Shown: positions 26,475 to 34,326 of the stretch, in pieces
Layout: each line of letters starts with the position of its first letter
How positions within the stretch are numbered: position 1 is the first letter of the stretch
DNA from: Panonychus citri
Lineage: Eukaryota; Arthropoda; Arachnida; Trombidiformes; Tetranychidae
Reading direction: 5' to 3'
Assembly (NCBI RefSeq): GCF_014898815.1
Contig: NW_026515541.1
Location: 1,922,001 to 1,986,000 of the forward strand
Length of the DNA: 64,000 nucleotides
Made by a program: the position numbers and the translations under genes
Notes under the pieces: generated by a model
What the model was told of the DNA's origin: nothing
Databases searched by the model: none
What the model saw: the letters and a program-made list of their open reading frames with translations, nothing else

Positions 26475-26998
26475 TTACTTATAAATCATCATGTAAATGA
26501 ACAAGAAAACAAATAGAGTGAATCCTATTAACAAGAAGTAAAATTTACAACCACCAGATCGGGAAAGTCTTTTAATACGATTAATATTTGCCGATAAACT
26601 TCCGAATGTAGAATCAGCATCTTTATCCAATTCATTAAGAAAAGCATTTTGATATTTTATCTCATCCCCCATATCCAATGAAAGCTGATGTAAAAAAGAA
26701 AACAAATTACAAAATATAATTACATTTAAATGGATAATTTGACAAGCGAATTAAATTTTCCATCAAGTTACCAATACTCACCGATTTAAGTGTTGTGACT
26801 TTGCTTTTAAGGCCATAGATGAGTTGGTCATTTTCACCCTCACCAGCTAATTGAATTGAAAGGAAGATAATTAAAGATAATTAAAAGAATTAATTGTTAT
26901 TCTAATATAGAAAAAAAAGATGGCGACGATTAGAGAGAAAAGAATTGATTAAAGGCCTACTTACGTTCAAAGGAATGAGCATTTGGTCTTCTAGCCAT
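26475..26998 (-). CDS. BET1: BET1 homologue, Golgi v-SNARE/Qc-SNARE
   Basis: Three minus-strand exons, 26998-26965, 26846-26782 and 26684-26475, with phases 1 and 0, encode 102 aa, which is the normal BET1 size. The protein takes part in ER-to-Golgi vesicle fusion. It begins MARRPNAHSFEPGEGENDQ. The SNARE helix includes LKSKVTTLKSLSLDMGDEI and FLNELDKDADSTFGSL, with the family's Asp as a zero-layer candidate. A C-terminal tail anchor (FYFLLIGFTLFVFLFIYMMI) ends the protein. It is convergent with SOD2 (309 bp apart) and lies 112 bp downstream of the PSMG4-like stop on the same strand. An AGATGGCGACG word lies in intron 1. Confidence 0.95.
26918..26930 (+). promoter_or_regulatory. CTCF-like/AGATGGCGAC motif
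   Basis: AGATGGCGACGAT in the first BET1 intron, about 65 bp inside the gene. It matches the GATGGCG core shared with the sites at 27823 and 27866. Function inferred only from similarity and position. Confidence 0.25.
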
Positions 26999-27110
26999 TT
27001 GATCGGAGAAATTAAATACAATTGGAAAGATGGAAAGAAAATTTTGTGAAGATAATTAAATTGTCTCTGTGAATCGTAATTCCGATTGATTGTTAAATTG
27101 AGAGTATCAA

Positions 27111-27461
27111 TCAGTTGGTAAGATGTTTTTCCAAAAATGACACAATCTGTTGATCAAGTTGATTCAAGAAATCACCGGTTTGAATTGTTGACGGTATATT
27201 GAGTGAAACATAAACGGGTTTAGATTGACTGAATTTATTACTCAATTTGAGTGATAATTTACTGGACAATAAATGTAGATCATCACCAATAATTGAGGTT
27301 GAATTTTTAGCCACCGATAAACTAAGATCACCCAATTTTGGATTACAAGGTTCACCAATCCAAAGAAGAAAAGAACAAGACAATGGACCAGGTTTAATTA
27401 AAAGAAAATGAAACAATTTAGAATTCAGTTGAAACGGTTCTTCAATAATAATAGGATTCAT
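27111..27461 (-). CDS. PSMG4: Proteasome assembly chaperone 4-like
   Basis: A single minus-strand coding exon of 116 aa from the ATG at 27459-27461; family length is about 120. PSMG4 pairs with PSMG3 and helps build the proteasome alpha ring in the cytosol. Family-like features are the central strand SCSFLLWIGEPCNPKLGDLS, the TSIIGD loop, the segment KPVYVSLNIPS and a final helix (FLNQLDQQIVSFLEKHL). The open frame extends further upstream to 27551, but a pyrimidine-rich stretch ending in TTAG just before the ATG suggests a 5' UTR intron, so the internal ATG is preferred. The match is by recalled family pattern and is moderately divergent. Confidence 0.8.
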   Translation of the reverse strand: MNPIIIEEPFQLNSKLFHFLLIKPGPLSCSFLLWIGEPCNPKLGDLSLSVAKNSTSIIGDDLHLLSSKLSLKLSNKFSQSKPVYVSLNIPSTIQTGDFLNQLDQQIVSFLEKHLTN

Positions 27462-27822
27462 CGTTTTACCGATTGTACAGTAAAGAAAAAAACCTAAAAA
27501 AGGAAAAGAAAATTCTATAGGGTGAGAACAGAAAAGAACAACAAAAATCAAACAAAATCATTTACCTTTACCTTTAAGTCAACATGGAGAAATCATATTA
27601 AGATTATCATAATAGGGAAGCAAACAAATCAAGAGATTAACATGAACCCAAAGAGTAACAACTGATCCACCACAGAAAAGGTATTACACTTTTACCCGGT
27701 GGGTAAAGTTGAACAAAATTCAAATTGAATCAAAACAAAATCAAGTTGAAAAGAAAGGGAAAAAGAAACCAACCTACCGGGTGAGAAAAAGAAAACAATC
27801 AGTGGATAGAATTTCTCTCGAT

Positions 27823-27880
27823 CACCAGATGGCGACACGAGGCTGAAATTCTTTTTCTACTCGTAGTGCCACCTGGCGAA
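27823..27880. promoter_or_regulatory. Pair of CTCF-like motifs upstream of PSMG4
   Basis: CACCAGATGGCGACA (27823-27837, plus strand) and TTCGCCAGGTGGCAC (27866-27880, minus-strand reading) lie 29 bp apart in opposite orientations. Both match the CCASYAGRTGGC-type core. They fall between the PSMG4-like gene and the first ORF of the retrotransposon cluster, so they may mark the host promoter or the boundary of the insertion. Confidence 0.35.
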
Positions 27881-27984
27881 TTTATGAAAGAAGCTCAAGT
27901 TCTATTCTCTTTTGAGAATTTGAGAGAACTTCTTTTTCTCTTTTTTCAGTTTTAACTTTGTTGTTGCCTCTTGTTCTTGTGAAA

Positions 27985-28755
27985 ATGATTTCATCTTATG
28001 ATACTCATGGATATTACACACCTGATGTGGCTAATCAACGAGCTATAATAATCAGGAAGAATGAAAATGAAAAAGAGATGATGGATACTTACAGGCTGAA
28101 AATCTTGATTCATCATCGTATTAAAAATGTAGCTCCACATAGATTACTATATGGTCGTGATTGTGTTAAACTACTGACGAATGATCCAGCACCTTTCTTG
28201 GAACTATTATGGGAAACAAAAGATCTAACTATAACCATGCCACCTCTACGAAATCCGATGATAAAAATCCTGGTTAAGACACAATCACTATTGATGGATG
28301 ACCTGGCTAAACGTATCCATGATGAAAATCCTATGTTAACAGAGCAACCACTTATAGAGCACATTCATGTGGGTAATAATGTGAGTGCGATCATATTGAC
28401 CATTAATAGTGAATCGAGGGACAAATTACAAGCGGACATAAAACTGGATGGTGAGGTAATAAAATTTACGGATCACTTTCAGATTAGATTCTGTGAAATA
28501 TGCTGCAGTTATGGTCATACCAGTAGAGGTTGTAAAAATGCTATAAAATGTGCATTCTGCACAAAGAAACATCACTTTAGTAAATGCCAATTTAAGGATC
28601 ATCGACAACACTGGAAATGCAATTCATGCGATCATCAAGGTCATTCGGTCTACTATTTTTATTGTCCTCAATATCAACAGCAATTAAAGAAGCAACTATA
28701 TCGTACAGCCCACAAATATAACGTGTTAAGAGTCGAAGGCAGGAGATCTTGCTAA
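27985..28755 (+). CDS. LINE ORF1-like zinc-knuckle protein (256 aa), cluster ORF a
   Basis: The ATG at 27985 is the first in the frame. The N-terminal 160 residues look like the RRM-type RNA-binding region of arthropod LINE ORF1 proteins, ending in a strand pattern with the SRDKLQADIKLDGEVIKF segment. Three knuckle-like motifs follow. The first is Cx2Cx4Hx4C at C170, C173, H178, C183 (CEICCSYGHTSRGC), then CAFCTKKHHFSKC, then CNSCDHQGHSVYYFYC. The tail is CPQYQQQLKKQL. The order matches cluster ORF b, so the two are probably paralogues. Such proteins coat LINE RNA in a ribonucleoprotein. AATAAA at 28888 lies between this ORF and the next. Confidence 0.8.
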   Translation: MISSYDTHGYYTPDVANQRAIIIRKNENEKEMMDTYRLKILIHHRIKNVAPHRLLYGRDCVKLLTNDPAPFLELLWETKDLTITMPPLRNPMIKILVKTQSLLMDDLAKRIHDENPMLTEQPLIEHIHVGNNVSAIILTINSESRDKLQADIKLDGEVIKFTDHFQIRFCEICCSYGHTSRGCKNAIKCAFCTKKHHFSKCQFKDHRQHWKCNSCDHQGHSVYYFYCPQYQQQLKKQLYRTAHKYNVLRVEGRRSC

Positions 28756-28953
28756 GATGAGGATGAGTATAAATGAAAATTATAAGAGAACCAACTTCAT
28801 TTGAAAATCTATTGTTGAACCAACTACTTGACTTGTTGTGAATCTGTTCTGTTTGAATTCTCTCTCCTCAATCTCTTAATTCCTTACAATAAAAGTTTAA
28901 TTAAATTAAGTTATAAGTAAATTTTCTTTTTGAACTACTCATCTTGATCATCA

Positions 28954-30165
28954 ATGGCTCCAACGAAGAAACAAAAGAAACAAGTTAACACTGGAGAAAA
29001 CAGTGAAGAAACAGTCCTAAATGTTAACGACGAGATTGACCTGGAAACGATTTTAAAACATCTCAAGGAGATTACCAATCACTTACCGATGGAAGAAGCA
29101 ATAAAGGAACTTGGAAGACAAATTCTACTAGAAGACAGGGAGCTCTTCATTGAAATCCTCTCCAATGCGAAAGATTATCAAGACCAAGAAGAATTGGATA
29201 AGTATTTAGAGATGCTTATTGTTCCAATGACAAGAAAACCAAGCAAGAAGATGATCAACCCAACCAAATCCACGGTACAAGAAGGGAAAACAAGATTAGA
29301 AATTAATCTACGTTATGAAAAGAAATGGACCAAACCTTCATATTGGGTAGAAGTGGATAAACTTGAACTGAGACCGTTGGCATTGATACACATGAAGAAA
29401 GGTGAAGAGATGGCCAATGGATTTGTGATTAAAAACTGGTTCAAAGATCTTATAAATCGATACCCGGATTCACAGCTAAATGTTGAGCATCTTGAACTAG
29501 CTCGTTCTTGTATTAAACTATTCTTTGAAGACACCAGAACCAGGGAACGCTTTATGGTCAATTTTAAAAAATTAATCAATGATACAACGGAAAAGGACGT
29601 TTCGATTGAGGTCAAAATACCTGAATTGACAGACCCTCTGGTCTCCTTTGACGTGGAAGGAATAAGAAGAGAAGATGATTGGGCTCAATGGACAGAGAAA
29701 CTAAAGAAATGGAACTCATGGGGTGACTCTGATCAAGTTAAGGTAATTCATGTTGAAGACAAACAAAGAGAATCAAGAGTTATCATGCAAATCTCATCAA
29801 AAATTCGCTCATCCCTTGATGATAACAAAACGAGAGGTACCATTAGCATTGGCTGGAAACGAATCGTATTTTTTGACCACTTAGACATTTCAACATGCTT
29901 TCAATGCAGTAGGTTTGGTCATAAGACAACAAACTGCAAAAACTTGCTGACATGTGGTTTTTGTGCAAAACCTCACAAATCGACTGAATGTCCAGTCAAA
30001 AGAAATGAACAAAACCATCGATGTGCCTCATGTAACAATAAAGAAGGTCACAACATTTGGTCCAAATCCTGCCCCACCTTACAAAAACAGCTACAACTAA
30101 CCCTGATTAAAATTAATCATACTTACTCTAATGTAATCCTTAGACATCTCAATCAAATCGATTGA
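28954..30165 (+). CDS. LINE ORF1-like gag protein (403 aa), cluster ORF b
   Basis: The longest of the ORF1-like frames. It begins with a basic, Lys-rich segment (MAPTKKQKKQ) and an acidic helical region. Two RRM-like halves follow, including GFVIKNWFKDLINRYPDSQ and, later, IRSSLDDNKTRGTISIGW. Near the C-terminus is an intact Cx2Cx4Hx4C knuckle at C315, C318, H323, C328 (CFQCSRFGHKTTNC), then CGFCAKPHKSTEC and CASCNNKEGHN. This domain order is that of canonical arthropod LINE ORF1, making it the best candidate for the real ORF1 partner of the reverse transcriptase. AATAAATAAA follows at about 30201. Confidence 0.85.
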   Translation: MAPTKKQKKQVNTGENSEETVLNVNDEIDLETILKHLKEITNHLPMEEAIKELGRQILLEDRELFIEILSNAKDYQDQEELDKYLEMLIVPMTRKPSKKMINPTKSTVQEGKTRLEINLRYEKKWTKPSYWVEVDKLELRPLALIHMKKGEEMANGFVIKNWFKDLINRYPDSQLNVEHLELARSCIKLFFEDTRTRERFMVNFKKLINDTTEKDVSIEVKIPELTDPLVSFDVEGIRREDDWAQWTEKLKKWNSWGDSDQVKVIHVEDKQRESRVIMQISSKIRSSLDDNKTRGTISIGWKRIVFFDHLDISTCFQCSRFGHKTTNCKNLLTCGFCAKPHKSTECPVKRNEQNHRCASCNNKEGHNIWSKSCPTLQKQLQLTLIKINHTYSNVILRHLNQID

Positions 30166-30864
30166 TTCTCGGCTCCTTGTGGAAACAAAGTTAGAAATAC
30201 AAATAAATAAACTCCTGAAGATAAAATCTCTTGTTTTTTGTTTTGAATTAACTTATCACTATCTTTTTGTAAGCTAAGTGAATTACGAAATCTAATTGAA
30301 GGGAATAAAGAAATGACTCAATGCATCTCTTAATAGATATAAACATAATGAATATGAGTAAAACTGACTTCTAAAATTGTCTCTGATCCTAACGAATATT
30401 CAGTTTACATTTATTATCAAGAATAAAACGGATGATATTATGGGAAATGATAACTACTTCTGAGACATTCTCAAGAAAAACAAACTAAAGCAATAATCGT
30501 AAATCTCAATACTTGACGTTTACAGCTTAAGACCTAAACAAAAAGATTATGACGATCATAAACAAAATGACTCAAGCTCTTACTGTCGCAAAGTAATAAA
30601 TATTAATGGACGACTGTGGGTCAGCTTTTATGATCGATTGCACTTCTCTAGTCGAACAAGGCAACTGTCGATAAGTTAACTAGCAGATCGATAATAAAGG
30701 TATGGGTATATAAGAAGAAGTTTTTAAAAATTTATTGTCATTTTCACTCTTAACGGTCAATAGTGAGAAACAAACAACAAAATAGCTCCAAATATTATTT
30801 CGTGAGAAGAAAATCTGTGATTCAACTATTTCCCCATCGATCTCAATCAATATTCTAAACAATC
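30166..30864. other. Spacer between cluster ORFs b and c with a TATA-like box
   Basis: A 699-bp spacer without convincing coding sequence. TATATAAG occurs at 30707-30714, about 150 bp before the ATG of ORF c, so this may be a promoter region for that ORF. Polyadenylation-type words for ORF b lie near its start. Confidence 0.4.
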
Positions 30865-31338
30865 ATGATTTATCAACGTGAAACAGGCATAACGTTCTAC
30901 ATGAACGAGCCAAGTGAATGTGTCATTTTTGAATCCAAAGGAAAATGTACCAATTGCTCCCACATGAATGTACCCGGGATATGGACACATAGGGAAGATG
31001 ATGAGATAAGTCATATAACAGTGATTCTTATGGAGGATGACTTTACAGCTGACACTATCATCAAAATATCAGAACTGATTGAACAAGGACTTGAAACGAG
31101 CATAAAAAACTGGTACGAAGTGAATATAGAGGGTCATGAACACCTCATGGATGAAGACGTACTAACAATGGGTTCGGATGATTTTGCTCTGATTAAAGGA
31201 AACCGAAGGAGACTCTTTGTTCGCCATAGGAGGGCAAGAAATGACTTGATTAAAATGATGAGAGATTGCGAAAATGCCAATGCTGAATACACCAGAAGAT
31301 TGGAATTGTTGGAACTTAATGGAACTGAACCACACTAA
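30865..31338 (+). CDS. LINE-associated ORF (157 aa), cluster ORF c
   Basis: An intact frame with a single CxxC pair near residues 29-32 (GKCTNCSHM). An RRM-like strand-helix-strand segment follows (ITVILMEDDFTADTIIKISE ... IKNWYEVNIEG). The IKNW(F/Y) word is shared with ORF b, suggesting a shortened relative of the ORF1 N-terminal RNA-binding half. A basic patch (KGNRRRLFVRHRRARN) could bind nucleic acid. No full zinc knuckle. Function unknown; the relation to ORF1 is inferred by eye. Confidence 0.6.
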   Translation: MIYQRETGITFYMNEPSECVIFESKGKCTNCSHMNVPGIWTHREDDEISHITVILMEDDFTADTIIKISELIEQGLETSIKNWYEVNIEGHEHLMDEDVLTMGSDDFALIKGNRRRLFVRHRRARNDLIKMMRDCENANAEYTRRLELLELNGTEPH

Positions 31339-31777
31339 ATTGTAACCAGTTCTATAAAATAATTGTATTAATCAATTAGGATTGAGATACCAATAAAATT
31401 GTAACAATGAATGAAACAATGGGAAACACTGAATAAAATTAAGTCTAAAACTGATAAAAGAAAATTAAAATTCGATTCTTATTATAAGTTGACATCATTA
31501 TAATGATTTAATTAAATTGTTTCAAATTATTTCAAATGATTCAATCATAGTATTTAATTTTCCGCCTTTGGTTTCTATTTGAAAGCTTAATAAACAGTGG
31601 AGCCACTTATGTGACAGGATAAATAAAAATAAACAAATTTCCTTGAAAGATAAGCTTCTTTTAGTGTTTGCATCTGATTAATCTAATATTGTTTATAACT
31701 AAATCAACTAATTAAAATCATAAATTGGGACTAACTCATCATTCTAATTGTGTCTTCAAATAAGTTAAAAAATCAAG
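31339..31777. other. Spacer between cluster ORFs c and d
   Basis: AT-rich spacer with AATAAA at 31392-31397 and a further AATAAA near 31433. No coding sequence or clear core promoter was seen. Confidence 0.4.
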
Positions 31778-32413
31778 ATGAATCTTTCAAATACCTTTGG
31801 TTATCAACGTGAACCTTGTCCAAGACCAACACTTGAAGAATACATTGTCATGGTGGATGAGCTTGATGCTGATGTGGCTGAGATTCCTAAAATGGTGATA
31901 AAACCTCTTGAACTTCAGATGTATGATGTATCCAAGTCAATATCTTCATCAGAAGGACAATCAGTTATCTATTTCTATATTGACATCTCCAATTGGATTG
32001 TGCCCGAGGAAATTGAGATGCAACTCAAATGGTCCAATGACTGGTGTGAGGAGGAAATTAGTCAAATTTACTCATCAAAAATAAATGACTCCACTTGTAG
32101 AATTGAGATTAAAATGAGTACAATGACCAGAAATGATCTAGCTAAACATCAGCTACTAACTATCAGATATAAACAACAGATAATCAAAGCCTTCGACCTT
32201 GTCAAATGTCTTTGGGATCAATGGTCAAATAATCCAAAGGAACTCAAGAAATACATCAGTCGCCTTAAACACATTGAAGGCCTGAAACACAAGATATATT
32301 TGGAACTTGATCCAAATGATGATGGAAAACTTGAGAAAATAAGAAAGTTAATTAAATCTGAGATTGTTAAAAAAGGATCGGATGACATTTTTCGAGTTTC
32401 GCTCCTTAACTAA
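31778..32413 (+). CDS. LINE-associated ORF (211 aa) lacking zinc knuckles, cluster ORF d
   Basis: The middle region (STCRIEIKMSTMTRNDLAKH ... IRYKQQIIKAFDLVKC) follows the same order as the RRM-like segment that precedes the zinc knuckles in ORFs a, b and e. At the point where the first knuckle Cys pair should come, only one Cys remains, and a Lys-rich helical tail replaces the knuckle array. It therefore looks like an ORF1 relative whose zinc module was lost or replaced. The frame is intact, so it is not simply decayed. Function unknown. Confidence 0.55.
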   Translation: MNLSNTFGYQREPCPRPTLEEYIVMVDELDADVAEIPKMVIKPLELQMYDVSKSISSSEGQSVIYFYIDISNWIVPEEIEMQLKWSNDWCEEEISQIYSSKINDSTCRIEIKMSTMTRNDLAKHQLLTIRYKQQIIKAFDLVKCLWDQWSNNPKELKKYISRLKHIEGLKHKIYLELDPNDDGKLEKIRKLIKSEIVKKGSDDIFRVSLLN

Positions 32414-32749
32414 TCAAAGTAACAAAAGGAGGCGATACTAATCAATCTTACAATCTTGCTCTCTAAAAGAATAAGCCACATGATTGATATCAATTCTTAC
32501 ATATTCTTCGTTTATGATTGTTCCCTCTCTCTTGTTACTCTTTTTCTTTTTCTTTTTCTTTTTCCTTTCTTTTATTATTTTCTCGAGATTGATTTTCAAC
32601 AATTTACAATCTGTGTTTACAACCGAAACGCTAAAGTTTAACTATAATCAAGTATAATTTCTTATTTTTTTTCTTCTTTTCAAGTTTATTGTTCACTCAT
32701 CTTTATTAGCTACCATAAATCTTCTTGATTGCTTAGCTGACCCAAAGAG
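32414..32749. other. Spacer between cluster ORFs d and e
   Basis: Contains a CTTTTTCTTTTT pyrimidine tract near 32538-32575 that happens to keep a short frame open. Nothing coding is supported. The tract could act as a 3' splice or polypyrimidine element. Confidence 0.35.
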
Positions 32750-33646
32750 ATGGAACAATATAGAGGTCACAGAAATGGCTATTTGGGCGAACAGGCTGGA
32801 GTCCTGGGCAAAAGATGGAGATCAACAATTGCCTTTAACCAAATGGCTGAAATTCTTATTGGACTGGCAGAAGGGGTACCAGAAGAAAGATTATTTTTTG
32901 TTCCATCTTTGATAGTGGCATTGCCAGATGTGGGAAAATATATTATTGCTGCCCCCACTTATGAAGATCACCTCATAAAATTAGGTGTTTCACTACAAGG
33001 ATACGATGAATTCAGAATGAAAATGGAGAGCTCATGGTGGTGGAGAACAAATAAATACAGAGTAGTCTTAAGTGAAAGACAAATTCCAAGCTTCAAAATT
33101 TATCACAAACATACCGAAATCAACACCATTGAAGCTACCAGAAGTTGGCTGATGCAATCGCAAATACAATGGAATAATTTGAGAATAAATGGTTTGGTGA
33201 AAACTTATGATGGCCTGATTGAAGTGATATTTACAATGGATGATGGTCGAAACATTATGGAAGAAAATCAGTGGAAACTCATCATTAGAGGTGAAACTGT
33301 TTTGGTTGCGGACAATGTATGGGTCACTCAGTGCTCCTTTTGCTGTCGAAATTTTTATGAAGGAGAAAGGCATTTGTGTGGAGTTGAACCGAAGTGCTCA
33401 GTTTGTAGCAAAACTAACTGTGGAAGACTCAGCAACAACAATTATTGTACTGCAACACCCTGTTGCGTTGATTGCCTTAAAAATGGTGAACCCAATGTAT
33501 CACATCCAACTGGCCACTTAGGCCTTTGTCCAACAATCAATTTTCTAATTCAACTTATGCTGAGAAATACGGATGAAAATTACTCAGAACTCCACTTGGC
33601 TACATTTTCACCACCACTAATTCATCCTGATCTTCTTGGGCAATAA
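32750..33646 (+). CDS. LINE ORF1-like cysteine-rich protein (298 aa), cluster ORF e
   Basis: Intact frame with two RRM-like halves. The second runs LIEVIFTMDDGRNIMEENQW ... LVADNVWVTQCSFC, parallel to the pre-knuckle segment of ORFs a and b. The C-terminal third is Cys/His-rich: C195 and C198 start a degenerate first knuckle (CSFCCRNFYEGERHLC), followed by CSVCSKTNCGRL and CCVDCLKNGEPNVSHPTGH, ending CPTINFLIQLML like the CP-tail of ORFs a and b. This is a rearranged zinc array of the same origin. AATAAA overlaps the stop codon, with another at 33757. Confidence 0.7.
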   Translation: MEQYRGHRNGYLGEQAGVLGKRWRSTIAFNQMAEILIGLAEGVPEERLFFVPSLIVALPDVGKYIIAAPTYEDHLIKLGVSLQGYDEFRMKMESSWWWRTNKYRVVLSERQIPSFKIYHKHTEINTIEATRSWLMQSQIQWNNLRINGLVKTYDGLIEVIFTMDDGRNIMEENQWKLIIRGETVLVADNVWVTQCSFCCRNFYEGERHLCGVEPKCSVCSKTNCGRLSNNNYCTATPCCVDCLKNGEPNVSHPTGHLGLCPTINFLIQLMLRNTDENYSELHLATFSPPLIHPDLLGQ

Positions 33647-33756
33647 AACTAATGGGATTTTTTAAAGCCAGTTGCTAATTTTCCTCAAATCCCATCCAAT
33701 GAAATATGATTCCTTCATAATTACTTGTACCTCAGTTACTCAACTAACTTTTCTTC

Positions 33757-33780
33757 AATAAAACCTCTCGAATATAAAAG
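33757..33780 (+). promoter_or_regulatory. AATAAA followed by TATAAAAG between ORFs e and f
   Basis: AATAAA (33757-33762) about 110 bp after the ORF e stop is followed 10 bp later by TATAAAAG (33773-33780), about 92 bp before the ATG of ORF f. The order is what would be expected for an end signal of one unit directly joined to the promoter of the next. In AT-rich DNA such words also arise by chance. Confidence 0.35.
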
Positions 33781-33871
33781 ATCAACAAACTTCTCTAAAT
33801 CATTCATTTCTCTTAACTCCTTCTAAGTTGCTGGTTGATCGAAGTATTTCTACTTGACCTTATACTTTAAA

Positions 33872-34282
33872 ATGTTCTTTGAATCTGAATTTATTAAGAT
33901 CGTCACTGACGAAGCTGTTGACTTTATGATAATAGAAATGGTTCTACCGGAGCGAAATGCCATTGAGGTGAGGATAATGAATATCTTTCGTACGGACGAG
34001 CTTGGAGTCTCACAATACATTTTTGCAACTGACAGTGAAACAGCGGGAAGACATTTTCCAATTGTGAGTCAACTCATATCACGTGGTGCCATCATTAAGG
34101 TCTGGAACTGGTGGAGACCAAACCTTAGGGCTGATGTACTAAGGCGATTGGATGCTAATCTCATCTCGGTGGTCTGTGCTAACTATGTATGGATCAAATG
34201 GGGTGGAGAGAAAGCCATCATTGTTGAATCAGAAGACGAATACCACAATCTGTCTTTCTTCAATAGAATGCTGTCCTCATAA
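33872..34282 (+). CDS. LINE-associated ORF (136 aa), cluster ORF f
   Basis: First ATG of the frame at 33872. It is a small protein with alternating strand/helix pattern and an IKVWNWWRPN word like the IKNWYEV/IKNWFKD words of ORFs c and b, suggesting the RRM-like half only. No zinc knuckle. It ends 44 nt before the ATG of the reverse-transcriptase ORF, close enough for shared transcription or reinitiation. Function unknown. Confidence 0.55.
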   Translation: MFFESEFIKIVTDEAVDFMIIEMVLPERNAIEVRIMNIFRTDELGVSQYIFATDSETAGRHFPIVSQLISRGAIIKVWNWWRPNLRADVLRRLDANLISVVCANYVWIKWGGEKAIIVESEDEYHNLSFFNRMLSS

Positions 34283-34326
34283 TTGTAAGTCTAAGATTGT
34301 GACAAGTCAAATTGTACTTTGATTAA

